A stretch of 64,000 bases of DNA from Pomphorhynchus laevis (GCA_012934845.2 WNNJ02001602.1:186001-250000), one strand, 5' to 3'. Shown: positions 1 to 9,722, counted from the first letter of the stretch. Translations and numbers: made by a program. The notes: generated by a model not told the origin, from the sequence alone.

Positions 1-1160
1 CAATTTCTTTACAAGAAAAAAAATTTAAATATATCTAAAATATATCGAAATATAACTAAAATATATCGATTATCTAAAATAGCATCTATCTATATCTTAA
101 TGTTAATATAAACAAACTCGGGTTTGAATATTTTTAGTATGTTTTGATATAAGATTTGAGTGATATTTGTTTTTATTAATTTTGTAGCTACTACATCTTG
201 TTGACTGTTGAACAATAAATTTTTCCAATCGAAGATTAATCTAACGAACAATTCTATTTGATTTACAATCGGAATGTGCATTCCGATTGGAATGTGCTAC
301 ACACTGTTACAGTTTACACTCAGTAGATCTTGTTTTTTTTATAAATTCAGAAACTACGGAAAACCATAAATTGTCTTTATAAAATTCTTGAAATGCCACA
401 TTTGGTATAATAATCAAAATTACATTCAAAAATATGGATTATATTATAATTGACAAAATTATTAATTTACTAATAAACAATATTATTCGTCACTATTAAT
501 GATGACAATCAATCCAAATTCCATTATATGACGTAAAAAAGATATATTTGCTTACATGTTTATATTAATTAACAAAAAAGATTTTAAATCACTAATGACT
601 TTTTAAAAAATTCAAGAGAGCTTGGATACTAAAACTTTTCAGAACAAAAAGTGAGTTGTACTATTTTTAGGTAGTCAAGCATAGTTTGCACGTTTTATTA
701 ATTATGACAATATATTAATAATAAATATTTGTTCATTAAATTATAAAGCAATGATTAATAGGCATGCCTTAATATGCGATTTACTTGTATTAAGAGAGGA
801 TATATATATATTGCTATCAAACTAGTGTTATCACATTAAAATACTTGATACATTTATTAAATACTTTGTGTATTGAGTTGTGTAATCGACTTCTCAAAAT
901 GCGTTTGAACCAATATATTAGTAATAACGAGTATCGTATAGTTTTATTCGTAATGTGGCTAAACATCACGATATCGTTTTCCAATGGAAACGAACTGCAG
1001 GTCGAGATCCTTGTTATATTCGAATTTATTATACAATGTATTAAGAGAAAAGTAATACAATGCATTAAGAGAAAACAGCTATATTGTAACGAACACGGAT
1101 CGTGTTACATATACTTTAAATTAATTAACCATTTATTCACTGTAAAGAGAGTTTATATAT
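1..1160. other. AT-rich stretch without a recognisable gene
   Basis: Very AT-rich DNA with short AT tracts. The longest open frame (plus, 845-1162) has no family signature, no splice context and a composition expected of AT-rich DNA. The last ~75 bases (about 1055-1130) are a diverged copy of a short repeat that recurs at 2.77 and 3.93 kb. I see nothing else. Confidence 0.6.
1055..1130 (+). repeat. Short dispersed repeat B, copy 1 (diverged)
   Basis: Contains the path 'taagagaaaacagc-tatatt-gta-cacgga-cgtgttacatatactt'. It is matched more closely between the copies at 2770-2875 and 3928-4030 ('gggaaaacggttatattg', 'acagatagtgttacatat'). No coding potential. Origin unknown. Confidence 0.5.
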
Positions 1161-1164
1161 AATA

Positions 1165-1710
1165 CAGATTGTATCAAAGATGCTTGATAAACAACGGTTC
1201 AGGATTCCATTTGTATGAGGTATTATGCTGAAAACTGTTGTCAGTAAATACCTGGACTATACTCAACGATCATCATAGTATTCATAACTTCTAGACGTTA
1301 AAGATTGCCGGCAGCACTCACAAGTAGTATGAGGCATATTTGTGACATTTCGGCTGTCTGCGTGACTTTTGAAAAAGAGAATTTCCGATAAATTGATTAA
1401 ATTCCAGTGGCAAAAAGCTCGTAAACTGGAAATTTGCTTATCAGATCATCTCTATTCATTCGTTGCTGCATCGCGTCATTCGTTGGATCCTTCAAAGGAT
1501 TCGGCATTAGTATCATAGAGATTGCATCAAAGATGCTTGATAACAACGGTCCAGGATTTTATTGGAATGCGGTATTATGCTGTAAACTGCTGTCGGTAAA
1601 TACCTGGACTACACTCAACTATCAGCATATTATTCGTCGCTACTAGACATCATAGATTACCGGCAGCGCTCATTAGTAGTATGAGCAATCTCGATGACAT
1701 ATGAACCATC
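1165..1710 (-). repeat. Repeat family A, two tandem units in minus orientation
   Basis: Two units about 354 bases apart: 'tatcaaagatgcttgata' near 1171 and 'catcaaagatgcttgata' near 1523, each followed by 'aacaacggt-cagga'. Read on the minus strand they carry the same landmarks as family A elsewhere: a shared block with the CTGATGAG-like box, GCC(A/G)ACC-type arm and CGAAA box. The second unit is cut short and abuts a plus-oriented unit at about 1711, so the locus is an inverted tandem arrangement. No protein is coded. Confidence 0.7.
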
Positions 1711-2010
1711 CAACGAGTGCACCGACAATTCAGCAACAACCTCTGCCTAGTGTTTAAGAATGGTCCGCACAGCAATTCGATCTGGTAGAGAGCGTAAGCC
1801 TCAGTCAATTAAGCAAAGTGTCGGAAACGCCTTCATTCACAATGTCACACAGGCAACCGAAACGAATAGTGGGTACCTCATTCTACTGATGAGTGTTGCT
1901 GGCTATTCCATTATATCAGTGCAAAAGTGTCGTCTAGAAGTGGCGTGCCTGACATTGTACTCCATCATCCGGCAATGGAGCTTGAGAGAAAAAAAGAAGA
2001 AGGTAGGAGT
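1711..2010 (+). repeat. Repeat family A, plus-oriented unit
   Basis: Matches the units at 20.8-21.2 and 53.5-54.1 kb over 'atccaacgagtgca-cgacaattcagcaacaacctctgcctagtg', 'gtcggaaacgcc', 'cacacaggcaacc', the CTGATGAG box and 'gtcgtctagaagtg'. An open frame (1760-2017) runs through it but is a by-product of the repeat and is not shared as a protein between copies. Possible retrozyme-like or Penelope-terminal repeat; see findings. Confidence 0.75.
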
Positions 2011-2290
2011 AAAGTGACATTTTGAAATGCTAACCTGTTTTAATTTGTGGAGAAAAGATGTATATAAAAAATATTATAAGCTGTGCATTTTACAGAGATT
2101 ACTTTGCTTTTCGTTCTATTACGCAAAACTAAGTTATTGACTATAAAAATAAAATTATTTTATCAATTTTTGTCACTATAGATATGATTTGTTGCGTTTT
2201 GATAATTTGTATTAAATGTTTCAAAGCATCAGCTGCTTTGTATTGTATGAATCGATATTTATATGATAATTGTTTGTTTCTTAATGGTAG

Positions 2291-2428
2291 ATGCTGAAGC
2301 GGACATTGGGTTTATTTGGATGGAGCACACATGTATTCAAATTGTCGAGAGATTACTGCGAGCAATATGCAAAAGCGATTTTAAAATCGTTCAGGATGAG
2401 TCATTTAAGCAAATACTTATCGATTTAG
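2291..2428 (+). CDS. Penultimate exon of an unidentified protein-coding gene
   Basis: A clean exon: acceptor 'ttaatggtag' before 2291 and donor G|GTACAG after 2428. The 138 bases start with two bases of a split codon and end with one. The reading is DAEADIGFIWMEHTC... through ...FKQILIDL, a leucine/isoleucine-rich helical stretch that suggests an alpha-solenoid, though I cannot name a family. The leftover G joins the AA at the start of the exon at 5054 to make Glu, restoring frame. This phase match over a 2.6-kb intron is the main support. Upstream exons would lie before the window or in the repeat-filled first 2 kb; none was found. Reading on through the donor gives only a few more residues before a stop. 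Confidence 0.6.
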   Translation: MLKRTLGLFGWSTHVFKLSRDYCEQYAKAILKSFRMSHLSKYLSI

Positions 2429-2769
2429 GTACAGTATTATTAAACGAGTAGGATAATCATACGTTTTATATAAAATGATATGCGATTTTCACTTTTTTCA
2501 GACACTGTAATTCGTATAACTTAAATCCTTTGATTTACAGAATTTTGCTTTTCACATAAATTGTATTTATGTTTTATTACAGGTGTATAAAAGTAGTGAA
2601 ATAATGACTTTTCATTTTGAATGATCATTACTTTACAAATAAAAAGTTTGTTTTAAGGAATAAATACAGTTCTGTGATAATTAACCTTGAATATCTCAGA
2701 AAAATAATTAATTGTCTTTGCTAATTATTAAACTTATCATATATTTATGATTACATTAATCATATACGA

Positions 2770-2875
2770 CCGTTTTTAAAGAGTCAATTTTTAAGCTGTT
2801 AAGGGAAAACGGTTATATTGAAAAATACACAGATAGTGTTACATATACTTTGAATACTTCATATATATATTTCCA
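2770..2875 (+). repeat. Short dispersed repeat B, copy 2
   Basis: About 100 bases nearly identical to 3928-4030, sharing 'tttttaaagagtcaattt', 'taagggaaaacggttatatt' and 'cacagatagtgttacatat'. Non-coding. Confidence 0.75.
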
Positions 2876-3204
2876 GTGTAATATGAGATATTCGTTTTGC
2901 ATTACATTAGGTCGTATTTTACGGTTTAGTTTGCAGGATGTGTACTGAAACAAGGAATAATAACGCCAAAGTGATATCACTCCTAAAAAACTCGGTTCTC
3001 GTCATACTAACATTATATATATTATATATTGTATATATTATACATTATATATAATAGAATTTGTTGGTACACCTGCCCTGGGACACCAAATGGTGTACTC
3101 ATAAATATATCACTATATTTTCTTCATGAATAGGCATAAACACCAGGCAGCATCCTATATATCCCCATCAGACTAAGATATAGAACCGAATTATTCTCGC
3201 AATA

Positions 3205-3335
3205 TTCAAAGTCGCTACGTATGCCCAGTCATCCTATGTGTGACGACAAACTTCAACAACGGTATACGCGTTTCGCTCTAAGGAAGCTCATCAGTACCGT
3301 GACTTTAATAATCATCCATAGGCACTATAACACGC
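3205..3335 (-). repeat. Hammerhead-bearing dispersed repeat, copy 1 (minus)
   Basis: The reverse complement matches 63105-63240: 'gtgcctatggatgat', the ribozyme core, 'ttgttgaagtttgtcgtc', then 'ggatgactgggcatacgtagcgact'. Only about 120-130 bases are clearly shared, centred on the ribozyme. A short open frame on the plus strand (3221-3433) crosses it but has no support. Confidence 0.75.
3259..3300 (-). ncRNA. Type I hammerhead ribozyme, core intact
   Basis: Read on the minus strand: stem I 5' arm ACGGTA (3300-3295), core CTGATGA (3294-3288), stem II GCTT/GAGC (3287-3284 with 3278-3275, one G-U pair) with loop CCTTA, core GAAA (3274-3271), minimal stem III from the last A of that box and C3270 paired with G3267 and T3266, cleavage triplet GTA (3267-3265), stem I 3' arm TACCGT (3264-3259). 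All conserved core bases are present and the triplet obeys the NUH rule. A very short stem III is typical of hammerheads reported in Penelope-like elements and retrozymes. Transcription and cleavage are not shown by sequence. Confidence 0.8.
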
Positions 3336-3514
3336 TTATACAGTGTTTAAAGCTCGAAAAACAGAACTATATATATCCATATAATTTGTGGAAAACTGAC
3401 ACTGTCCCGGATCATCCATTGAATGATACATGAGTAATAATTGTCGTAAGCAGAAAAAAGGAATATTTACGACAATTATATATATACGATTTAGTTATAT
3501 ATACGGTTTAGTTA

Positions 3515-3848
3515 TACACTTTGTTAACTTTGTTAAATGATGAATTTCAAATTAAAAATCTTCATAACTAAAATATGTAGAAAAGTCTTTAGTTCTATGA
3601 TATGTACCACAAACAAATAACTTAAAATTTTCGGATGTATCATGATCTATATTCAGATATTGAATTTATATTATGAAAGCAAAATATATAATAATGCACT
3701 ATCATATGTATGCACTGTCATGCATATATATCATATATCATTGAATCGGAATGAAACATGCTGGGTGGAAATATTTGTGAACGGTTTTAGGGCTAAACCC
3801 AGCCAAAACACGTTAAAAACGTTTAAGAATATTGGTTAAAAATATTGT
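3515..3848 (+). repeat. 333-bp direct repeat, copy 1
   Basis: Nearly identical to 6852-7184; I see about one substitution and one extra A. Both begin 'cactttgttaactttgtt' and end at 'ggttaaaaatattgt'. Copy 1 then runs into a palindromic ATACGATATCG block, while copy 2 continues into the second half of a foldback element. The open frame inside (from 3642) recurs in copy 2 and is part of the repeat, not an independent gene. Confidence 0.9.
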
Positions 3849-3930
3849 ATACGATATCGTATACGATATATATCGTATACGATATATGTCGTATATATCG
3901 TAAACGATATCGTATACGATATATACTACA
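3846..3930. repeat. Palindromic ATACGATATCGT simple repeat
   Basis: Head-to-head units of TATACGATATCG and variants (TATATATCGTATACGATA) make a self-complementary block of about 85 bases, able to form hairpins or cruciforms. It lies directly at the truncated end of the 333-bp repeat. Confidence 0.85.
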
Positions 3931-4030
3931 GTTTTTAAAGAGTCAATTTTTAAGCTGCTAAGGGAAAACGGTTATATTGGAAAGTACACAGATAGTGTTA
4001 CATATCCTTTGAATTGAATACTTTATATAT
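3928..4030 (+). repeat. Short dispersed repeat B, copy 3
   Basis: Near-identical to 2770-2875 with a few substitutions and a small TTGAA duplication near the 3' end. Non-coding. Confidence 0.75.
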
Positions 4031-5053
4031 AATTAGAACGAGAGTGTAACTGACTCATGAATTTACGCATGAATGCTTCCATACAAGTATTGAAAATAAA
4101 AACCGGAATAGGTATAGGCTATACTTATTTCGGATTTTATTTTCAAAACTTACTTATATATATCATAAAGAATATAAAGGATTCTTAAAATTATTGATTT
4201 AACGCTAAAAGAGCTTGTTGTTAAGTACAGTAAATATTACTTTGATTACAGTGTATGCATTTACTTGAAAAATTCTTTTGATTTTGACGTTCTTTAATAG
4301 ATTTATTTATCTCATCGCTGTCCTTCCTATTCAGGAAGTAAATGTACGAAATTTGTATGTAGTTTGTACAACATATTTATGTGAAGGTTTTAATCATATA
4401 TATTCTAAGAACAACTATCGAAACATAGTACTTGAGTAAAACTGATACTTTTGTATGGTATTTACAATCTTTCTCCATCCTTTTTCCTATATAATTCAAA
4501 AATTTGAAAGCCCAATGTCAGATCAAGTCCACTAGCTAATGGCCAACTCAGTTGTCACCCGAACTATCCCCGCAGGCAGTTAAGGAAGAATTCAAAGACT
4601 TTCGCAAATGATGCAATCATTTGGTATTTTTAAAATATAGTCAGACTTATTGCCCTGCAACTTTTCCTTGTAGCATTGATGTGAAGTTATTCCCATATAA
4701 TTCGACGGAAATAATTAACTTCGGTTTCAAGCATACTGGTATTATTAAAATCCACTTTAAAATTATTAGTAAGGAAAGGTCTTAATTAGAGTATGGAATA
4801 CTCGGGAATATAATATTCAGGTGAAACATTATAATATTGCATAAATTACAGTATGTATGTATTAGGCGGTTAAAGAAATCAGATCATTGTACTATCAAAG
4901 AGCCTAAGGGGTTTTAAGATATTTAATATTATATGCGTTTTGGCTAAGGGTTTATTAATCTAAATGAGCAATATCAACTATATTGATGTTGTTTTATTTG
5001 CTAATTACTTTTAAATTAGAATAATAATCATTTGTGTTTATCTTTCAATTTAG

Positions 5054-5244
5054 AACAAATGCAAGCCATGTTGGAGCATGTTGGTGTTGCGTCGTACAGC
5101 TCACTCACCACATTATTGAACCTTGCTACCGGAAGTAATAATTCGGCGAACCATGCTGACAGAGAGAAGTTGCCTCCGTCAATGCAAAAACTGTGCACAC
5201 ATCTTTACGATTTTATACTACGACAGAAGAATCAAGAACGATGA
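5054..5244 (+). CDS. Terminal exon of an unidentified protein-coding gene
   Basis: Acceptor 'tctttcaatttag' precedes 5054; the frame runs to TGA at 5242-5244. It begins with two bases that complete the Glu codon left open by the exon ending at 2428, giving ...ILIDL-EQMQAMLEHVG... and ending ...LYDFILRQKNQER. The segment is helical and Leu-rich with a Ser/Asn-rich break (SNNSANHADREK). Poly(A) signals follow at 5303 and 5483. I do not recognise the family; it could be the end of a HEAT/armadillo-type protein, but that is a guess. Base composition is less AT-rich than the flanks, as expected of coding sequence. Confidence 0.65.
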
Positions 5245-5302
5245 CTGTTTTTAAGAAAACGCGTTTTCCGCTTTTAACCAATTGCGTTTATTTTGAATTT
5301 TT

Positions 5303-5308
5303 AATAAA
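5303..5308 (+). promoter_or_regulatory. Poly(A) signal AATAAA (another at 5483-5488)
   Basis: AATAAA lies 59 bases after the stop at 5244 and again 239 bases after it ('ttaataaagc' both times). Either could end the transcript of the unidentified gene. Inferred from motif and position only. Confidence 0.45.
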
Positions 5309-5813
5309 GCAGATTTTTGTATATATTCTTACTAATAACGCATTCAACAAGCATTGGGAATGTGTTCCGAATTGTTATTTAAGTTGTTTGTTTTTTATTA
5401 AAAATAATTTGATAACTTTTGAGTTGTTTTTGAATTGATAAGCTGTTGTATATCTTTGTACAACCACATACTTTACATGCTTAATAAAGCCTATAAAAGA
5501 GATCATGTCTTCTTAAAAAGGCTTATCTGTTCGATAATCTGTTTATAATAAATAATCTTTTTTTAAATAAAAATAACAAGTTTATTTTTAAACTTATATT
5601 TCAAATTTCAAATTTTCGCTTGTTTTACTTTGGACTAATCAGAGATTTACAAGCATCCATCAATTTTATTTGTACACACATCAATCAATCAAAATGATAC
5701 AAAATTGTATTTCGAATGACTCACTATTATATTAACGGTCCCTTAAACACATCACATTTGTTGTTAATTTACTTAAAAGCTAAAATTCAAATGTTGATAA
5801 AACAGTTTATTAA

Positions 5814-6614
5814 ATGTATGTTTATTTGAGATTTGCAAATTTCCGCAATAAAATGAATTCTACTAATATTGCAAACGAAATCTACATGGCCGGAGATGCG
5901 ATAAAGCTAAGTACAAACGAAGGAATTGTACTTATCGGTCCTGGACTAAGTAAGCAACGTAATACAACATTGTCCAAATCCGATAACAACATTCAAGAAT
6001 ACAAGAACGTCATTTGTGTTAGTCGCTCTGGTCGAATACTTGCAAGCGAAAATAATAAGAATTCGAGTAAAAGTATTCGTTTAGAATTCATGACAAAGCG
6101 CTATATACCATTGATTGATGACTATGTGGTTGGAATTGTTAACGGCCGAATTAGTGAATACTACACGGTCGACATTAACTCAAAATCACTTGCTTATCTA
6201 CCGCAACTGGCATTCGAAGGAGTAACTAACCGAAACAGACCAAATCTTTTACCAGGAGATCTTCTGTTCTGCAAGGTGCGACGTGCATATCCAGATGCCC
6301 ATCCTGAAATAACATGCGTCGACGAAAAAACTGGTAAAGCATGTGGAATGGGTACAATCGGCAATGGGGGTATTCTACTAAGAGTATCACCATACTACAG
6401 TCGAAAACTCAGCACAGAAAAGGCATATCTATTTAATATAATAGGGAAAGAGGTTGAGTTTGAATCCGCTATTGGTGTAAATGGACGAATCTGGATTAAA
6501 GCCGGCGATGATAGGCAAAGTGTAGCCATATATCGATTGCTACGTGAGTTTGAACACAAATCATCAGACCTAAAACAATCAAAACAACGGCTTATAGATT
6601 ATCTAATTGCATAG
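5814..6614 (+). CDS. EXOSC3: RNA exosome cap subunit RRP40 (exosome component 3)
   Basis: Encodes 266 residues in one uninterrupted frame. RRP40 is one of three S1/KH cap proteins of the nine-subunit eukaryotic exosome, which feeds RNA to the 3'-5' nucleases in nucleus and cytoplasm. Diagnostic features: an N-terminal barrel (IVLIGPGL near residue 40, then KRYIPLIDDYVVGIV), an S1 domain with YLPQLAFEGVTNRNRPNL and PGDLLFCKV near the middle, and a C-terminal KH-like domain with GVNGRIWIKA at residues 221-230. Length fits the family (about 240-275). The start is uncertain: 5814 is the longest choice, ATG 5853 has a good AAA context, and ATG 5886 would also keep the domains. It is intronless beside spliced genes and is bracketed by 333-bp direct repeats. 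Confidence 0.93.
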   Translation: MYVYLRFANFRNKMNSTNIANEIYMAGDAIKLSTNEGIVLIGPGLSKQRNTTLSKSDNNIQEYKNVICVSRSGRILASENNKNSSKSIRLEFMTKRYIPLIDDYVVGIVNGRISEYYTVDINSKSLAYLPQLAFEGVTNRNRPNLLPGDLLFCKVRRAYPDAHPEITCVDEKTGKACGMGTIGNGGILLRVSPYYSRKLSTEKAYLFNIIGKEVEFESAIGVNGRIWIKAGDDRQSVAIYRLLREFEHKSSDLKQSKQRLIDYLIA

Positions 6615-6851
6615 CATGGCTGCTAACAGAATATTATTCTTCTGCATGGTTAACCCTGCTAACAGCAAAATTGCTCCAATTTTAAAATTTCAAACATCAA
6701 TTTCTCTTATTCCTGTAAAATTTTAAAAAGTACATATATACAGGCGTCATGCATATAAAATCAAAGCTGTTTCGAATGATAACTTTGATTGTCAGATCAA
6801 ACATACATGTATATAGTGCACATTTGTAATTATAAGTTAGAAGTTTAAACA

Positions 6852-7184
6852 TCACACTTTGTTAACTTTGTTAAATGATGAATTTCAAATTAAAAATCTT
6901 CATAACTAAAATATGTAGAAAAGTCTTTAGTTCTATGATATGTACCACAAACAAATAACTTAAAATTTTCGGATGTATCATGATCTATATTCAGATATTG
7001 AATTTATATTATGAAAGCAAAATATATAATAATGCACTATCATATGTATGCACTGTCATGCATATATATCATATATCATTGAATCGGAATGAAACATGCT
7101 GGGTGGAAATATTTGTGAACGGTTTTAGGGCCAAACCCAGCCAAAACACGTTAAAACGTTTAAGAATATTGGTTAAAAATATTG
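6852..7184 (+). repeat. 333-bp direct repeat, copy 2
   Basis: Second copy of the segment at 3515-3848, same orientation. The two copies lie on either side of the RRP40 gene and the last exon of the preceding gene. Near-identity implies recent duplication or gene conversion. Confidence 0.9.
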
Positions 7185-7303
7185 TCTTGATTACTAAATA
7201 CTTACAATTTATCCTGACGATGTCCACTATTATTGGAAGAAATATTGATAATAAAATCTTAAACGCTTTTAACGTTGTTTAAATGGGTTTGGCCCTAAAA
7301 CCA
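7108..7303. mobile_element. Foldback (MITE-like) element overlapping the direct repeat
   Basis: Left end 'atttgtgaacggttttaggg' plus 'ccaaaccca' is the reverse complement, with 1-2 mismatches, of 7272-7303 'tgggtttggccctaaaacca' plus 'ttcacaaatat'. The complementarity continues inward: 'aaaacacgttaaaacgttta' against 'taaacgcttttaacgttgtt'. Terminal arms of roughly 60 bases, total about 196 bases, no coding capacity. No clear target-site duplication was seen. Confidence 0.65.
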
Positions 7304-7429
7304 TTCACAAATATACATATTACATACCATATATAGTATAGATTAAATACAGTTTTCTTGGATCTGATTCCATAAGATGCAGAATTACTGCAATAGAATA
7401 TGATAATAACAGTATTATCATAATCGAAT

Positions 7430-7705
7430 ATATATAATTAATTTTGCTAAATCTCACAAGGTGACTTCGCAGCAGAAAACAGCTACGGTATCATTCCTTC
7501 ATTACTTCTAACTCCATACATCTTGACAAACAGTTTGTCAGATTAAGCATGACATATTGGCCTTGTTTCATCGGTTACTGACGTATAATACACCCGAACA
7601 CCTTTAGAAGATGTATGAAGTTGAAAGTAATGAAGGTATGATATCGTAACTGGTTTCTGTTGCGAAATCACCTTGCATGATGTAGCAAAATTGATAATAT
7701 AAATA
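7430..7705. mobile_element. Foldback (MITE-like) element with ~100-base arms
   Basis: The left arm reads 'aattttgctaaatctcacaa', 'ggtgacttcgcagcagaaaa', 'ggtatcattccttcattact'. The right arm, reversed and complemented, reads 'aattttgctacatcatgcaa', 'ggtgatttcgcaacagaaac', 'gatatcataccttcattact'. Arms are about 85-90% alike around a ~60-base centre. Non-coding. Confidence 0.7.
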
Positions 7706-7899
7706 AAATAATCCATTCAAAGATCATTAGCACCGATTTAATGATACACTGATCACATAAGTGTGATATATAATTTTTAAATGTCCTAGAGTTTAATGTA
7801 AAAGATCATATGTAATAAGACTAGCAATAAATTTGTCCGAATATGTTGAAAGTGTAATTATAATTATCTAAATTATCTGAGTTTAGAAAAGTCTATTAA

Positions 7900-8990
7900 A
7901 ATTGACTGTTCTACAATAAATAAAAAAGATATAAAGAACAACAATTATTACAAGTCACTGTTCTATAATGGATAAAAAGGGTATAAAGGTTGAATTAGAT
8001 AATAAAACTATACCTATATTATATTGGAATCCAAAATTACATAAAAATCAATAAAACCTAGGTTCATATGTAGTGCGTTTAAATGTACATTAAAACCACT
8101 TTCTGTCTATATGAATAAAATACTTAAAGTAATTAAAGCACATTTTAAAAAATATTGCAAGGTAATCGAAATTAATACTGGTATAAAACACTATTTCAGT
8201 ATTAATTCTACAAAAGAATTTTTAGAACAGACAAAAGGAATAAATTTTCAAAATATAAATACATACGATTTTAGTACGCTTTATACAAATCTAGATTTAG
8301 TAGATATTAAAGAAGCGTTAGTAAAATTAATTAATCTTATATTCGGAAAAAGATATACATATATATGTTATAATAATTATAACGCCTATCTAACAAAAAT
8401 TAAACCATTAAGTAAATATAAATATATGGATAAAATTGAATTAATAGAATCCTTAATATTTTGGTAAATCAAAATTATTTAAAAGTAGGGACATCTATAT
8501 TTAGACAAGTAAAAGGTGTTCCAATGGGTGGTAATAGTAGCCCAATTATAGCTGACTTGTTTTTAAGCTTTATAGAATATGAATTTGTTCATAACTGTTT
8601 AAAAAATTAATCTAAATTATATAAAGATATGAAATATATGTTTCGATATATTGATGATATATGTGTATTTAATTCTAATGATTTTTATTCAATTAGTGAG
8701 CACATTTATCCAGAAAGCCTTATTCTTAACAAAACCAATATTAATGATAAATAAGGTGTATATCTAGATATGAACATTAAATTAACATTAACTAAAACTA
8801 CTATTAATTTATATCGTAAAGATGACATATTTAAATTTACAAGAAACATATTTTTGCATGAGCATTCATGCATACCATATAATATAAAATATAATACATT
8901 AAATAATGAAATTTTAAGAATTTATAATAGAACATGAATTTGTTCATAATTGTGTAAAAATAGTTTTTAATTATATAAAGATAAGTAAAT
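7900..8990 (+). mobile_element. Broken retroelement RT, invertebrate Penelope-like family, copy R1
   Basis: The most complete copy of a reverse transcriptase family with at least six pieces here. Readable parts: ILYWNPKLHKN (near 8030), FSTLYTNLDL (near 8275, catalytic motif A region), VKGVPMGGNSSPIIADLFL (8512-8568), YMFRYIDDICVF (8636-8671, motif C) and a tail with LYRKDDIFKFTRNIFLHE. Stops and frameshifts (for example near 8467, 8609 and 8752) break it. At about 8930 it jumps back into an internal segment of another copy (EHEFVHNCVK). The PKLHK and PMGGN..P.IADL signature recalls RTs of many invertebrate Penelope-like elements, possibly the Naiad type; that assignment is inference. No GIY-YIG domain was seen next to it. 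Confidence 0.8.
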
Positions 8991-9534
8991 TATATCTATA
9001 TATAATATGTCAAAATTAATTACAATTATAAAAATGCATATTTAGATTAGTAAATTGTATTTATATGGTAGTTGAATAAATCAAATTTTGTATTTATTGA
9101 GAAAATTGATTATTTTTAAAAAGTAAATTCTCATCAAGATGTTGTTGAGAATTGTTATAAATAAATTTAACCATCATTTTCAAGATGTCTTTAATATTAA
9201 TAATAATTTCGAATTGAAAGTATTTAATAAATACAACCATCTATTTTGCATGCTAAATAAAAAGGTGTAAAACAGATCACGCGTTAACTGTGCAATACTT
9301 TTAATTTGTTACTTTCTTTGGTAGTAATGCTGTATAAAAAAGGGAAAAATGACAGACTGAGAACATTTTCAATTTTGATGTTCAAATCTTCACCTGTATT
9401 ATATAGGCATCAACAGGAAACATGATTTGCAAATAATAAAATACCCGGAGGAAACACTTTAATAAATTATCTATTTTTACGCTTTGTGGAATATAAAATA
9501 TGTACAATATTACGTAAAGAATTTTAATGAGGTG

Positions 9535-9722
9535 GCTATGACACGTTCTGATGATGTCTAGGAATCGCCTTCTTCGGAGGGTTTTCCAGTTCGGACACTT
9601 TAGAGAGACCTCGAGGTAGACCTTGATACCGGTGGAGCTGGCCGAAGACGGCCTTGGGCTATCTGAAAGAGAACTCTGATATGTCGCCCAGGATCGCGAT
9701 GTCTGGAGTAGTTTGGAGTAGT
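9535..9722 (+). mobile_element. 3' relic of the RTE-type LINE
   Basis: Matches the C-terminal end of the RTE element at about 46080-46270: 'gatgtctaggaatcgc', 'ggagggttttccagt', 'gagagacctcgaggtagacc', 'cttgggctatctgaaagaga', 'gatgtctggagtag'. A small internal deletion and a stop remove coding capacity. It is a 5'-truncated insertion of the same family. Confidence 0.9.

Larger units (their letters stand above)
2429..5053 (+). other. Intron of the unidentified gene, filled with repeats
   Basis: Inferred 2.6-kb intron between the two phase-compatible exons. It holds repeat B copies, the minus-strand hammerhead repeat, the first copy of a 333-bp direct repeat and a block of palindromic TATACGATATCG units. 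From about 4030 to 5050 I see no gene or repeat I can name. Confidence 0.5.

Noticed and set aside
845-1162. 105-residue open frame near the left end
   Set aside because: No family signature, no splice context, and it runs into a repeat B copy; consistent with chance in AT-rich DNA.
1434-2017. Two open frames (70 and 85 residues) within family A
   Set aside because: They follow the repeat units, are not conserved as protein between copies and lack domains.
3642-3839. Open frame repeated at 6980-7282
   Set aside because: It is carried by the 333-bp direct repeat; the copies differ by a frameshift, so no protein is being kept.
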